NCBI RefSeq assembly: GCF_017676385.1
Contig: NZ_JAFFZN010000002.1
Span: 124,001 to 188,000, forward strand
Source of the DNA: Streptomyces spirodelae
Lineage (GTDB): Bacteria > Actinomycetota > Actinomycetes > Streptomycetales > Streptomycetaceae
Direction of reading: 5' to 3'
DNA length: 64,000 bases
Position numbers and translations under genes: made by a program. A model generated the notes under the pieces. The model was not told the DNA's origin. It saw only the letters and a program-made list of their open reading frames with translations, and did no database searches. Each line of letters opens with the position of its first letter. Position 1 is the first letter of the stretch. Below are positions 45,329 through 54,453 of this stretch, piece by piece.

Positions 45329-46107
45329 CAGACGCCCTCCTCCCCGGGCGGCTCCCGGCGTGGTGCCCCCGAGCCCCGCGGCCCGTCGCGCCGTGGGACC
45401 GCCCGCGCGTGCACCAGCAGGATGGAGGCCAGGGACGGAACATGGCAGGCGGCGCGGTCCAGGCCGCGCAGCGGACGTGGCACGTCGTGGTACGGCGCCC
45501 CGGTGATCCGTACGACGCGGAAACCGGCCGCAGGCAGCATCGAGCGCAGCGCACGCGCGGTGAACAGCCGCAGGTGGCCGACCACTTGCGAGCCGGGGCG
45601 GCCGTGGATGCCGCGCAGCGACACCTCGGAGAAGACCGGCTGGGTGCCCAGCAACAGCAGTGCCCGGTTGTACCAGGCGGCGAGGTTCGGGGTGGACAGC
45701 AGCAGATGTCCGCCCGGGCGCAGCACCCGGTGCAGCTCGTCCAGCGCGGCGTCCGGGTCCACCAGGTGCTCGATCACCTCGGAGAAGAGCGCCGCGTCGG
45801 CCGAGCCGGTCGCGAAGGGCAGGCCGGGCGCCGACAGTTCGCCCCGTACGGCCGTCAGACGGGACGAGGCGCGGCGCAGCGCGTCCTGTGACCAGTCGAC
45901 GCCCACGAGGCGGTGCCCCGGCAGCGAACGGGCGGCGGTGGCCGCCGCGCTGCCGTCACCGCAGCCGATGTCCAGGACCGTGGAGGGGGTGGTGCCCAGA
46001 GCGCGCGCCAGGATCGCCGCCTGGCGGCGCGCACGGTCCCCTCCGGAGGCGACCGGCGTCGCGGGGTCCTCGTAGAGCTGCCGGAGGCTGCTGGTGCCGC
46101 CGCTCAC
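45328..46107 (-). CDS. class I SAM-dependent methyltransferase
   Basis: 259 residues from a GTG (complement 46105-46107) overlapping the previous stop by 4 nt. Motif I is TVLDIGCGDGSAA (43-55) with GVDWSQDAL as motif II, and ALFSEVIEHLVDPDAALDEL, VLRPGGHLLLSTPN follow the Methyltransf_11/23 pattern. It resembles methyltransferases of polysaccharide and glycolipid loci. It could methylate a sugar carrier or terminal sugar; the target is unknown. Confidence 0.92.
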   Translation of the reverse strand: MSGGTSSLRQLYEDPATPVASGGDRARRQAAILARALGTTPSTVLDIGCGDGSAAATAARSLPGHRLVGVDWSQDALRRASSRLTAVRGELSAPGLPFATGSADAALFSEVIEHLVDPDAALDELHRVLRPGGHLLLSTPNLAAWYNRALLLLGTQPVFSEVSLRGIHGRPGSQVVGHLRLFTARALRSMLPAAGFRVVRITGAPYHDVPRPLRGLDRAACHVPSLASILLVHARAVPRRDGPRGSGAPRREPPGEEGV

Positions 46108-47582
46108 GGCGCGGGCTCCTCGTCCGGTCCCGCCGTCTCGCTCGGGGCCTCGCCGGGCGGGTGGGAGGTGGCGGCCAGCGCCTCGGCGAACAGTGTGCCG
46201 AGGCGCTCTCCCGCGCTGTCGTCCAGCCGGGCGTGCGACCAGCGCAGCGCCAACTGGAGCCGTCCGCCTGTCGAGACGGTCGTCACCGACAGTCCGCGCG
46301 GCACCTTGGCCGGCGCCGAGAACCACACAGCGCGAGCGCGTCCCGCGTCACCGAAGTCCAGCGGGTAGGGGATGCGGCCGATGTTGGACAGCAGAGTGGT
46401 GGAGGCCCATGGACCCGCAGCCCTGCGCAGCGTACGGATGCCTGCCGCGCGCAGTCCCACGGGCAGCAGCGGGGTGGTCAGCAGATCGCCGCTGAAACCG
46501 AGTTGGGGACGGCGTACGGACTTCAACGCGCGGGTCCGCGCCGCGGTCGCCCGCAGCAGCCGCTCGACAGCCTCCCGGTCGGGTGTGCCGGGGCCCGTCA
46601 GCACCCGGTGCAGTTCACGCTCCTGTGCCCCGAAGGTGACCTCCACCAGCCGGGTGCCGTTGCCGATCGGCATCTCCGGGGTGCGGGGCCGGTCGTCGAC
46701 CGGCATGGTGACCCGCACCGGACGTACGGGACGCTCATGGGCGCTGTTCCAGCGGGCCACCATCAGCCAGGTGGCCACCAACAGCTGGTCGTTGACGGTG
46801 TAGGGAGCCGGCTCGCCCGGGGTGCGGGGTGGCCGCGCGGGCACCGGCAGTTCGGCGATCAGCATGCCGTTGCCGGGCGCTGCCGGATGCCGGCTGTCCG
46901 CCGCCACGCGGGCGGGACGCGTCCACAAGCGCCCGCCCGGCGAAGGCTGCCCGTCCGCGCCGCCTTGCTGGGCGGGGGCGGTCCGTACGGGCGGTGGCGC
47001 GGGCGAGTTGTCGGCGCCGCCGTACAGTTCGGCCGCTGTCGCCACCACCCGCAGGCACGCCGGGCCGTCGAGCGCCGTGTGGTTGATCGTCACCAGCAGC
47101 ACGCACCCGCCCCCGTGCTGCTCGATCACCTCGGCGCGGAACGGCGGTGAGGCATTCAGCGACGGGCACTGGGCCAGCGCCCGGCAGCGCGCCTCCTCCA
47201 GGGTGCCGCCGGGGAAGGAGACCGGGTCCCGGTCGGGACGTTCGGTCAGCACCCATTCGTACCTGGGTGCCCACCAGCGGGTGGGCGCCTGCCGCAGCAG
47301 GATGCGCGGGTGCCGCCGCATCGCCTCGGCGAACGCGGCACGCAGCCGGTCAGGATCGGGCAGTCCGGGCAGATGGATCTCCACATGCACCGTTTCCGGC
47401 TCGTCGTCGTCCAGACAGTGCCGGGTGATCTCGTCGACGGTGGGGAACGCAATGCGCTGCTCTGCGCGGGACCTGCCCCCACCGGGCGCGCCCGCCGCTG
47501 ACGCCTTCGGCGCCGCCCCGCCCGAGACGACGGCTGGTACCGACGCGCCTGTGGTGCCCATGCCCTTGTGCGGTGGTGTCAT
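46104..47582 (-). CDS. condensation/acyltransferase-fold protein
   Basis: 492 residues. The start at 47582 overlaps the AftD-like stop by 4 nt; an ATG at 47561 is possible. NHTALDG (167-173) fits the H-x3-D-G acyl-transfer motif of the chloramphenicol acetyltransferase/condensation superfamily, with Asn in place of the first His as in some PapA and wax-ester-synthase relatives. HVEIHLPGLPDPDRLRAAF and AEAMRRHPRILLR form the N-terminal half, and STTLLSNIGRIPYPLDFGD the C-terminal DFGWG-like region. It may acylate the glycan made by the operon, an inference from position. Confidence 0.82.
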   Translation of the reverse strand: MTPPHKGMGTTGASVPAVVSGGAAPKASAAGAPGGGRSRAEQRIAFPTVDEITRHCLDDDEPETVHVEIHLPGLPDPDRLRAAFAEAMRRHPRILLRQAPTRWWAPRYEWVLTERPDRDPVSFPGGTLEEARCRALAQCPSLNASPPFRAEVIEQHGGGCVLLVTINHTALDGPACLRVVATAAELYGGADNSPAPPPVRTAPAQQGGADGQPSPGGRLWTRPARVAADSRHPAAPGNGMLIAELPVPARPPRTPGEPAPYTVNDQLLVATWLMVARWNSAHERPVRPVRVTMPVDDRPRTPEMPIGNGTRLVEVTFGAQERELHRVLTGPGTPDREAVERLLRATAARTRALKSVRRPQLGFSGDLLTTPLLPVGLRAAGIRTLRRAAGPWASTTLLSNIGRIPYPLDFGDAGRARAVWFSAPAKVPRGLSVTTVSTGGRLQLALRWSHARLDDSAGERLGTLFAEALAATSHPPGEAPSETAGPDEEPAP

Positions 47583-50500
47583 GGGGCGGCTCCCTCCCCC
47601 TCGTCCGGATCGTGCCGGCGGGCCTGCCGCGGGTCGGGCCGCGGATCGTCGGGCGGGGCGGGGGATTCCGGAAGGGCCGTGGAGTGCTCGCCGTACGCGG
47701 CGGATGGCACGGGCGGCAACTGCGCCGTCGCGGCTTCCGGGTCGTACGGCTGCTGCTGCCCGCCGTGCTGCCCGCCACCGCCGTGCGGCGGGGCGTAGGG
47801 CGCGGGTGGCGCGGCCGGGGGCGGCGGCCCGGCCTCGGGGGCCAACGGCTGCGTCTCCGGGGCTCCAGGGGGCGGCTCAGCGGTTCCTGAGGGCGGTTGG
47901 GCGGCTCCTGGGCCCTGCTCGGAGGCCCCGGGGCCCCGCTCGGAGACGAGGGCGGGCTCCGGCTCCCTGGCGGGCAGCGTCACCAGCGCGGCGGCCAGTG
48001 CCAGCAGAGCCAGCGCCTGCGCCGCGTGCCCGAAGGCGCCCCGCCCGTCAGCGAGGGCTGATCCGGCGCCCAGCGCTGCGAGCACCCCTGCACCGGCCAT
48101 GGCCACCAGCGCCACCGGCGCCAGCACCCTGGGACGGAGCCGCGCCGCCACCGCCAGCGCGGGCACCACCAGCGCGTACGGGCCCGCGACGAGCGCGACC
48201 ACCAGGGTGAGCACCACTGTGCCGAGGACCCGGCCGGGTGCGGGCACCGGATCGGGGCGCTCCCCGCCCAGCGGCGTACCACGGCGCACGCCGATGAAGG
48301 CGAGGCTCAACAGGGCGGCGATTCCCAGCCCGCCCGCGACGAACCCGGCGTGGTACCAGGTGGCGGGCCGGTACTCCAGTTTCACCGTGCCCGTCGCACC
48401 CGCCGGCACCAGGAAACCCTGCTGCCAGCCGTCGATCCGCACAGGACGCAGCTCCTTGCCGTTGAGGGTGGCCCTCCAGCCGTCGTTGGCGTTCTCGTAC
48501 ATCTGGAGGTAGGCGTCGGGACCGTCGCCCACCTCGACGGTGCGCTCGTCACCCGCCCAGTCGCGGACGGCGCTCTTGCGGTCCTCGGTCTCCGCTGAGG
48601 CACCCGCTTCCGCAGCGGCGTCACCGCCCCCGGTGGCCTGCGGGACAGCTCCCTCCTCGCCGCTGCCCAGCGTCACATCGGTGATGGCCAGCGGGCCTGT
48701 GTCCCCGCTCTCCACGGTGTGGGCTCCGGCGGCCAGTTCGAGGCTGCCGTCCTCGGCCTCGCCGGCGCACAGCTCCACATCGATGGGGCGGCGCTGCGTC
48801 AGGTCGCGCACCGTGCCGGCCGCCTTGGTGGCGTGCAAGGTGCCGTCCACGGCGAGTACCGGGCCCTTGCCGCAGGGCAGTTCGAACTTCTGGTCGGCGT
48901 CGGGGGCGGGCACCCGGAAGTCGTCCAGTGCGGGCAGATAGACCTCGTTCAGCCCGACGGGCAGCTGGAGCTTCCGGTCCGCGACGGGGTTGTGCACGGT
49001 GAGCTGCTTGGTCCTGGTGACCGTGAGCGTCATCCTGTCCGTCTCGATCGGCTCGAAGCGGGCCTGGCCGTTCTTGTCGACCGCGGCTGTCGTCGCGCCG
49101 TCCGGCGAGCTGATCCGCACCTCCTCGGCCGCCGCTGAGATGCCGCCGGCCGGGGCGAGGACGATCTCGTCGATCTTCCGTTTCCCGGGCCACTCGAGCC
49201 GGATGGTCGGCTTGTCCCCGGCGATCCAGGCGGTGGAGAGGTTTCCGTCCACCAGATTGCGCGCGCCGAGCGAGGTGCCGGTTCTGGCCGTGGAGTCGAC
49301 CGACGCGGTGATCCGGTCGCGCGACCCGGGTGCCGCCTCGTCCAGCAGCCGGTCCAGCTCGCCGCCCGGCACGGGGAGTGCTCGTGCCCGTATGTCGTAG
49401 TCCGAGCTCGCGGCAGTGGTGAACTTCCGGTGCAGCCCCACCTCGGCGGCGACCGGCGAGAGGCCGCCGGGATCGTCGCCCCGGTGCAGGGAGATCAGCT
49501 CACTGTCCGCACCGGCCTTCTCGGCGTCCGCGGGGAGCTTCAACAGCCGCGTCACCTGCACATCGGGGATGCTGATTTCGGAGAACCCGGCACCGGACAG
49601 CCCGGCGCGCGGCGACTGTGCCTGAGTGATGGTCAGTTTCAGCCACCGTGCCGCACCCCGCGGTGCCTTGATCTGCTGCCGTTCACCGGTGGGCCGCAGG
49701 AAGCTGGAGGCGCTGCCGTGCTCGGTCTCCACCCGCACCCGGGTGGGGGCTGCCCGGGTGGCGTCACCGGGCAGCGGAGTCACCTCGATCCGGCGTGGGA
49801 TGTCCACGCTCCCGCGGAACTCGGCCTTGATCCACTGGCCTTCGGGCTCTCCCGCCGTGCCCTCGGCCCAGGCGGTGTCCGGATTGCCGTCGAAGGCGCC
49901 GACCGGCTCGTACTGCGGCAGGTGGAAGAGCCAGTTGCCGCTGCTGGAGGCCGTCACCGACTTGGCGCCGCGCAGTACCGACGTCGTCTGGTGCCGGGTG
50001 CCCTCGGCCGGGAGGATCTGCTTCGGTTTCTCGCCGGGCTGCTGCACGCTGTCGGGATGGTTCCGCTCGGTGGCGGAGTAGGTGTACGAGGTGTTGGTGT
50101 TGACCAGCCCGAAGCGGGTGTCCGCGCGCCGCAGGCCGTCGCCCTTGACCTGGAGAGCCGGGGTGCCGAGACCGGGGTGGTTGTCGCCGGTCAGCACGGT
50201 CGGCCTGCCCTTGATCCGCGGGTCGCCCGCCAGCGGCAGCAGCGCCTCCGGGCCGCCGCTGACCTCGGCCGTCCGGGACACCGGCTTGAGCGCCGCTCTG
50301 TCCGGGCGTGCCGTTCCGGTCGGCTGGTAGATCTCCACGGCACGCTGGCGCGGGTAGAAGCCCGCGACCTGCACGGGCGTTCCCTCGGGGATACGGCCCC
50401 CGGTCAGCGTCGGGCCGAAAGCCTTCACCTTCCGGTAGCCGGAAGCCTCCAGGGTGCGCTTGACGATCTGCGGCGGCACATAGCCCAGCTGGTCAGGATC

Positions 50501-52147
50501 GAGGTCGTTGCGTACGACCACGTCGTAGAGGCCAGCGCGGGCCAGGAAGTCGGCCAGGCCGGGCACTTCGCCGCCGCTCATCAGGGCCTGCTCCACCGCG
50601 TCGGTCGCCCTGCGGTTGCCCGGCGTGCCGAACGGCACGTAGTCGCGCTGCGCCCAGGGGGACTCGGCGAGCACATCCAGCGGCTGGTCGATGGGGGAGC
50701 CCCAGGTGTACACGCCGTGTGCGGTCGCGGGTGTGACGTAGGCGCGGGTGTGCGGGCTGTGCTTCTCCAGCCAGTCCGCCGTCTGCTGCCAGTGCCTGGG
50801 CAGCTTGTCGAAGGCGCCCGGCTGCAGGACGTCCCCGGTGACGTACGGCAGGCACAGCCCCGGCAGTACGGCAAGCGTCGCCACCCACAGCAGCAGTCCG
50901 CGTCCCGGTGGCCCCGAGCCGTCGGCGCCTCTGGCGGCTCTGCTGCCCCGGGTACCGGGAACGACGGCGGTCAGATGCGCGAGACCGAGGGCGAGCACGA
51001 GGGCCAGTCCCGGCTGGAACTTGTAGATGTTGCGGAAGGGGCGCAGCCAGCCGTCCAGCCAGCCCTGGATCTGCTCGGCGAACGGCGCGCCCAGCGCTCC
51101 CCCGTATCCGGCGAGCATGATGCCGGTGACCGTCACGGTCGTCAGCAGCAGCCAGCGGCGCTCCGGCAGGTCGCGCCGAGCCAGCCCGGCCAGACCCAGC
51201 GCGGCCGCGAAAGCGCCGCCCAGGATGGCGAGCGGGCCCGCCGCGACCGACCACCCGGCGGGCAGCCAGGGTTCGCCGAAGTGCAGATAGGCGGTCCAGT
51301 TGCCACTGCCGCGCAGCATCTCGGTGGCCGACATGGTGCTCGTGGTCGTCTCGGCGTTCTCCACGTACGGCATGAAGTCCTCGCCGTACGTGCCGAGCAG
51401 CAGCAGCGGCACCCACCACCAGATGGTGGCCAGGACGACGCCGGGGAGCCACCAGGCCAGCAGGGTGCGGCGGGTGCGTCCGGTGCGAGTGGCGACGTAC
51501 AGCAGCGCCGGCAGCAGAGCCGCCAGCGTGGAGGCCGCGTTGACGCCGCCCATGAAGGGGATCGCCAGCGCCGAGCGGGCAGCCGCCACCCGGGGAGCCA
51601 GCAGGGCGGAGGTCAGCGGCAGCAGCACCCATGGCAGTACGGCGCCCGGCAGCGCCGCGGCCGAGGTGGAACCGATCACGATGGTGTAGGTGGGCCACAG
51701 GGCGTAGACCGCGGCGGCCGTCAGCCGGGTGGGGCCGGTGCCGACGCCGAGCCGTTCGGCCAGCCGCAGCGCGCCCCAGAACGCCGCCGAGACGATCAGC
51801 GACATCCACAACCGTTCGGCCAGCCAGGTGGGTATCTGGAGCAGGTCGGTCAGCCCGTAGTACGGCAGTGCGGGGAAGAGATAGCCGGCGTACTGGTCGG
51901 CGATCCCGCCGAACCCGCCCCGGTCGTGCCACAGCTGCCCGAGGTCCCCCAGGAACTGCCAGGGGTCGGTCGCCACGCCCAGCTTCGTCTCGAACGTCAT
52001 CTTCCCCGGCGACTTGGCCAGGAAGGCGACCAGGACGACCGCCCAGAAACCGAACAGCCAGCGCCGGCTCCTGGGCCGCTCCGGTGCGGGAGCGGGCCCG
52101 GGGGGCGGGGCCGGGGTCTGAGGTGGCGCCTGGACAGTCGTGGTCAT
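47579..52147 (-). CDS. AftD-like alpha-(1->3)-arabinofuranosyltransferase (DUF3367)
   Basis: 1522 residues. A GT-C fold with about eleven membrane helices at residues 30-420 carries acidic residues in the first external loop (FETKLGVATDPW, GGFGGIADQYAG). A large extracytoplasmic region (about 430-1270) contains several beta-sandwich modules resembling F5/8 or carbohydrate-binding domains (for example LVDGNLSTAWIAGDKPTIRL). A C-terminal membrane block (about 1275-1405) and a Pro-rich tail (PPPGAPETQPLAPEAGPPPP) follow. This matches mycobacterial AftD, which adds arabinofuranose to envelope arabinans using decaprenyl-phosphoarabinose. It overlaps both neighbours by 4 nt. The sugar and acceptor here are unknown. 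Confidence 0.9.
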   Translation of the reverse strand: MTTTVQAPPQTPAPPPGPAPAPERPRSRRWLFGFWAVVLVAFLAKSPGKMTFETKLGVATDPWQFLGDLGQLWHDRGGFGGIADQYAGYLFPALPYYGLTDLLQIPTWLAERLWMSLIVSAAFWGALRLAERLGVGTGPTRLTAAAVYALWPTYTIVIGSTSAAALPGAVLPWVLLPLTSALLAPRVAAARSALAIPFMGGVNAASTLAALLPALLYVATRTGRTRRTLLAWWLPGVVLATIWWWVPLLLLGTYGEDFMPYVENAETTTSTMSATEMLRGSGNWTAYLHFGEPWLPAGWSVAAGPLAILGGAFAAALGLAGLARRDLPERRWLLLTTVTVTGIMLAGYGGALGAPFAEQIQGWLDGWLRPFRNIYKFQPGLALVLALGLAHLTAVVPGTRGSRAARGADGSGPPGRGLLLWVATLAVLPGLCLPYVTGDVLQPGAFDKLPRHWQQTADWLEKHSPHTRAYVTPATAHGVYTWGSPIDQPLDVLAESPWAQRDYVPFGTPGNRRATDAVEQALMSGGEVPGLADFLARAGLYDVVVRNDLDPDQLGYVPPQIVKRTLEASGYRKVKAFGPTLTGGRIPEGTPVQVAGFYPRQRAVEIYQPTGTARPDRAALKPVSRTAEVSGGPEALLPLAGDPRIKGRPTVLTGDNHPGLGTPALQVKGDGLRRADTRFGLVNTNTSYTYSATERNHPDSVQQPGEKPKQILPAEGTRHQTTSVLRGAKSVTASSSGNWLFHLPQYEPVGAFDGNPDTAWAEGTAGEPEGQWIKAEFRGSVDIPRRIEVTPLPGDATRAAPTRVRVETEHGSASSFLRPTGERQQIKAPRGAARWLKLTITQAQSPRAGLSGAGFSEISIPDVQVTRLLKLPADAEKAGADSELISLHRGDDPGGLSPVAAEVGLHRKFTTAASSDYDIRARALPVPGGELDRLLDEAAPGSRDRITASVDSTARTGTSLGARNLVDGNLSTAWIAGDKPTIRLEWPGKRKIDEIVLAPAGGISAAAEEVRISSPDGATTAAVDKNGQARFEPIETDRMTLTVTRTKQLTVHNPVADRKLQLPVGLNEVYLPALDDFRVPAPDADQKFELPCGKGPVLAVDGTLHATKAAGTVRDLTQRRPIDVELCAGEAEDGSLELAAGAHTVESGDTGPLAITDVTLGSGEEGAVPQATGGGDAAAEAGASAETEDRKSAVRDWAGDERTVEVGDGPDAYLQMYENANDGWRATLNGKELRPVRIDGWQQGFLVPAGATGTVKLEYRPATWYHAGFVAGGLGIAALLSLAFIGVRRGTPLGGERPDPVPAPGRVLGTVVLTLVVALVAGPYALVVPALAVAARLRPRVLAPVALVAMAGAGVLAALGAGSALADGRGAFGHAAQALALLALAAALVTLPAREPEPALVSERGPGASEQGPGAAQPPSGTAEPPPGAPETQPLAPEAGPPPPAAPPAPYAPPHGGGGQHGGQQQPYDPEAATAQLPPVPSAAYGEHSTALPESPAPPDDPRPDPRQARRHDPDEGEGAAP

Positions 52148-52872
52148 GAGGGACACCGCCGGAGGATGAGGAGGAGGTTCCAGGTGGCGAACTCGCGCAG
52201 TCCGGGCACCCGGGTGACGGCGCCCGCGAGGAACGGCCAGTAGCGGGAGCGCGCTGCGACGAGCTGGACGTCGTCCCGGGCACGCACATGCCGCAGGGTG
52301 GGGCCGATGTGCACGGCGAACAGATTCACGCCCAGGGTGTGCTTGGGAGCGCGTCCGGTACGCCGCCGGTAGCGCGCGCTGGCACGGTCGGCGCCCAAGT
52401 AGTGCCAGGGAGCCGTCTCGTGGCCGCCCCAGGGGGAGAGCCAGTTGGTGAACGACACATAGATCAGCCCGTCCGGGCGGGTCACCCGCACCATCTCGGA
52501 CAGGAACGTTTGCGGGTCCGCCACGTGTTCGAGGACGTTGGAGGCGAAGCACACATCCGCCACCCCGTCGGCCAGCGGCAGCAGATAGCCGTCTGCCAGC
52601 ACCGCGCCCCGCGGTCTGCGCCCGCCCGCGTGCAGTTCCGTTGCATCCGGCTCGAACAGATAGCAGTGCGCTCCCCGACGGCGGAACTCCTCGGTGAAGT
52701 GCCCGCTGCCGCCGCCGATGTCCACGACAGTGCGGCCCTCCACCGGGATGTAGCGCTCCACCTGCCCGGCCGCGTCCCGCGCGAGCAGGCCGTAGCAGTG
52801 CTCCGGGTCGGACTGCTCGCGCAGGAAGGCACGGAAGAGCGCGACGGATCGTCTGATGGAGGGATCCCGCAC
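52144..52872 (-). CDS. SAM-dependent methyltransferase of the envelope glycan operon
   Basis: 242 residues from a GTG (complement 52870-52872), 7 nt after the GT4 stop; earlier frame belongs to the GT4 gene. Motif I is TVVDIGGGSGHF, motif II YLFEPDATEL, then FASNVLEHVADPQTFLSEM and VRVTRPDGLIYVSFTNW. The long C-terminal part with HETAPWHYLGADRASARYRR resembles mycobacterial Rv0224c as I remember it. Probably methylates a lipid-linked sugar or polar lipid; the target is unknown. Overlaps the AftD-like gene by 4 nt. Confidence 0.9.
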   Translation of the reverse strand: MRDPSIRRSVALFRAFLREQSDPEHCYGLLARDAAGQVERYIPVEGRTVVDIGGGSGHFTEEFRRRGAHCYLFEPDATELHAGGRRPRGAVLADGYLLPLADGVADVCFASNVLEHVADPQTFLSEMVRVTRPDGLIYVSFTNWLSPWGGHETAPWHYLGADRASARYRRRTGRAPKHTLGVNLFAVHIGPTLRHVRARDDVQLVAARSRYWPFLAGAVTRVPGLREFATWNLLLILRRCPS

Positions 52873-52879
52873 TGCCCTG

Positions 52880-54169
52880 TCACCGCCCCAGGGGGACGTG
52901 ACGCGGGGCGCCGTGCGGGCTTCCGGGACCGGAGTGCTGCCCGGCGCCCGGGTCGGTGCGGCCGGCTGCTGCCGGAGTGTCTGCGGCGCGGGCGTACGCC
53001 TCTGCAGCGACGGCCCGGAAGCTGCGCACCGTGTGTGCCCAGCGGTACTGGGCGGCTCTGTGCTCTGCCGCGTGGCCCAGCGCCAGCCGGCGTTCGGCCG
53101 ACAACGCGAGAGCGCACCAGTGCGCGGCGAAGGAGCTCTCACCGCGCGCCAGCAGCCCGGTCACCCCGTCTTCCACGGAGTCGCGCAGTCCGGGGATGTC
53201 GAAACCGATCGCCGGAGTGCCGCGCGCGGCGGCCTCCGTGACGACCAGTCCCCAGCCCTCCACCAGCGAGGGGTGCAGCAGGAGCCAGGAGCGGCACAGC
53301 AGCCGGTGCTTCTCGCCCTCGCCGATGTGCCCGGTGAAGGTGACGTCCGGCCCGGCCATGGCCTCCAGCGCGGATCGCTCGGGGCCGTCGCCGACGATGA
53401 CCAGCCGGCCGCCGGTGACCGGCCTGACCCGCTCCCACAGCCGCAGCAGCAGATCGACCCGCTTGTACTCGACCAGCCGCCCCATCGCCAGGAACAGCGG
53501 CTCGGGCGCCTTGGGGTGCGGCGGGCCGGGTTCCTCGACACCGTTGGGGACGATACGGATCTCCTGCTCGGGCACGCCGATCTCGGCCAGCGCCCGCGCG
53601 GTCGACCCGGAGACGGCGACCTTGAGGTTGTGCCGGTGGTTGCGGGCCAGCGCCCAGTGTTCGAGCTGCCGGCCGAGCCGTGCGGCGGGCGCCGGGTAGC
53701 GCATGCCCCACAGGTCGGTGTGCACATGGTTGACGAAACAGAGCGTCGGCCCGCGGTGCCACAGCGGCGCGAGGTAGGGCATGCCGTTGCAGACCTCGAC
53801 CAGCAGGTCGCAGTCGCCCACCTGCCGGGAGAAGGCGCTGCGGGCGCGCAGGAAGTGGGTGGCGTCCCCGCCCGCCGACACGACGCGGTAGTCGCGGTAG
53901 GCGGCCGGGCCGCCGCACAGCAGGGTGACCTGATGGCCGTGGTGGGTGAGCCCCTCGGCTATCCGGTCGATCAGCAGCTCGGAGCCGCCGGCGGCCGGAT
54001 TGCCCAGATCGCGCCGCGCCAGGAAGACGATGCGGCGGGGGGACGGGGACCCTGGGTCGGCCGGACGCTGCCTGCGCGGGGTGGAGCCCCGCCCGGTGGC
54101 GGGCGCGGGCGCGAGCGCTGCGTGCCGGTCGTGTGGGGGGACCAGGGAGGGTTGTACGTGCTGGGGCAT
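52880..54169 (-). CDS. GT4 family glycosyltransferase
   Basis: 429 residues from the ATG complementary to 54167-54169. The GT-B fold is clear: IVFLARRDLGNPAAGGSELL as the N-terminal nucleotide-fold loop, NLKVAVSGSTARALAEIGV, VPNGVEEP, and the donor-binding EX7E motif EGWGLVVTE (after HPSLV). It transfers a sugar from a nucleotide donor on the cytoplasmic side. It is the first gene of the operon. The N-terminal 45 and C-terminal 35 residues are low-complexity. A G-rich repeat array lies just upstream. Confidence 0.94.
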   Translation of the reverse strand: MPQHVQPSLVPPHDRHAALAPAPATGRGSTPRRQRPADPGSPSPRRIVFLARRDLGNPAAGGSELLIDRIAEGLTHHGHQVTLLCGGPAAYRDYRVVSAGGDATHFLRARSAFSRQVGDCDLLVEVCNGMPYLAPLWHRGPTLCFVNHVHTDLWGMRYPAPAARLGRQLEHWALARNHRHNLKVAVSGSTARALAEIGVPEQEIRIVPNGVEEPGPPHPKAPEPLFLAMGRLVEYKRVDLLLRLWERVRPVTGGRLVIVGDGPERSALEAMAGPDVTFTGHIGEGEKHRLLCRSWLLLHPSLVEGWGLVVTEAAARGTPAIGFDIPGLRDSVEDGVTGLLARGESSFAAHWCALALSAERRLALGHAAEHRAAQYRWAHTVRSFRAVAAEAYARAADTPAAAGRTDPGAGQHSGPGSPHGAPRHVPLGR

Positions 54170-54192
54170 CGGTGCTCCAACTCGTCTCAGGA

Positions 54193-54281
54193 TGCGGTGG
54201 GGAGGTGCGGTAGGGGTGTGCTGCGGTAAGGGGGGAGCTGCGGTAGGGGTGTTGCGGTAGGGGTGCTGCGGCAGGGAGGTG
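54193..54281. repeat. degenerate TGCGGTAGGGGTG repeat array upstream of the glycan operon
   Basis: TGCGG begins repeat units at 54193, 54206, 54222, 54239, 54253 and 54267 (spacing 13-17). Several units read TGCGGTAGGGGTG. Five runs of four or more G on the plus strand could form a long-loop G-quadruplex in the template strand of the operon leader. The gap up to the DUF3068 gene (54454) holds no other gene. Confidence 0.7.
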
Positions 54282-54453
54282 ACTCGCAAGGGGTGGGAAG
54301 GTCTTGCGGGGGCCGTGCGCGCGGACTGTGCGGGGCGGTGCGCGTCGGATGGCTCAGTGTTCGCCGCTGCGTTCGAGGGTGGCTACTCACCGGAGTGACA
54401 ATTTTGCTCCGGAATGAGGCTGATGCTTCATCACTTCGCGCTCTGTCGCGTGT

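Noticed and set aside
49430..52243. A 937-residue open frame on the plus strand opposite the AftD-like gene
   Set aside because: It is the mirror of a GC-rich coding strand: no ribosome site, no membrane or domain pattern, and amino acids dominated by Arg, Gly, Gln and His. The minus-strand gene has clear membrane helices and domains.
54193..54281. Possible CRISPR array upstream of the GT4 gene
   Set aside because: Units are 13-17 bp, degenerate and contiguous, without unique spacers.
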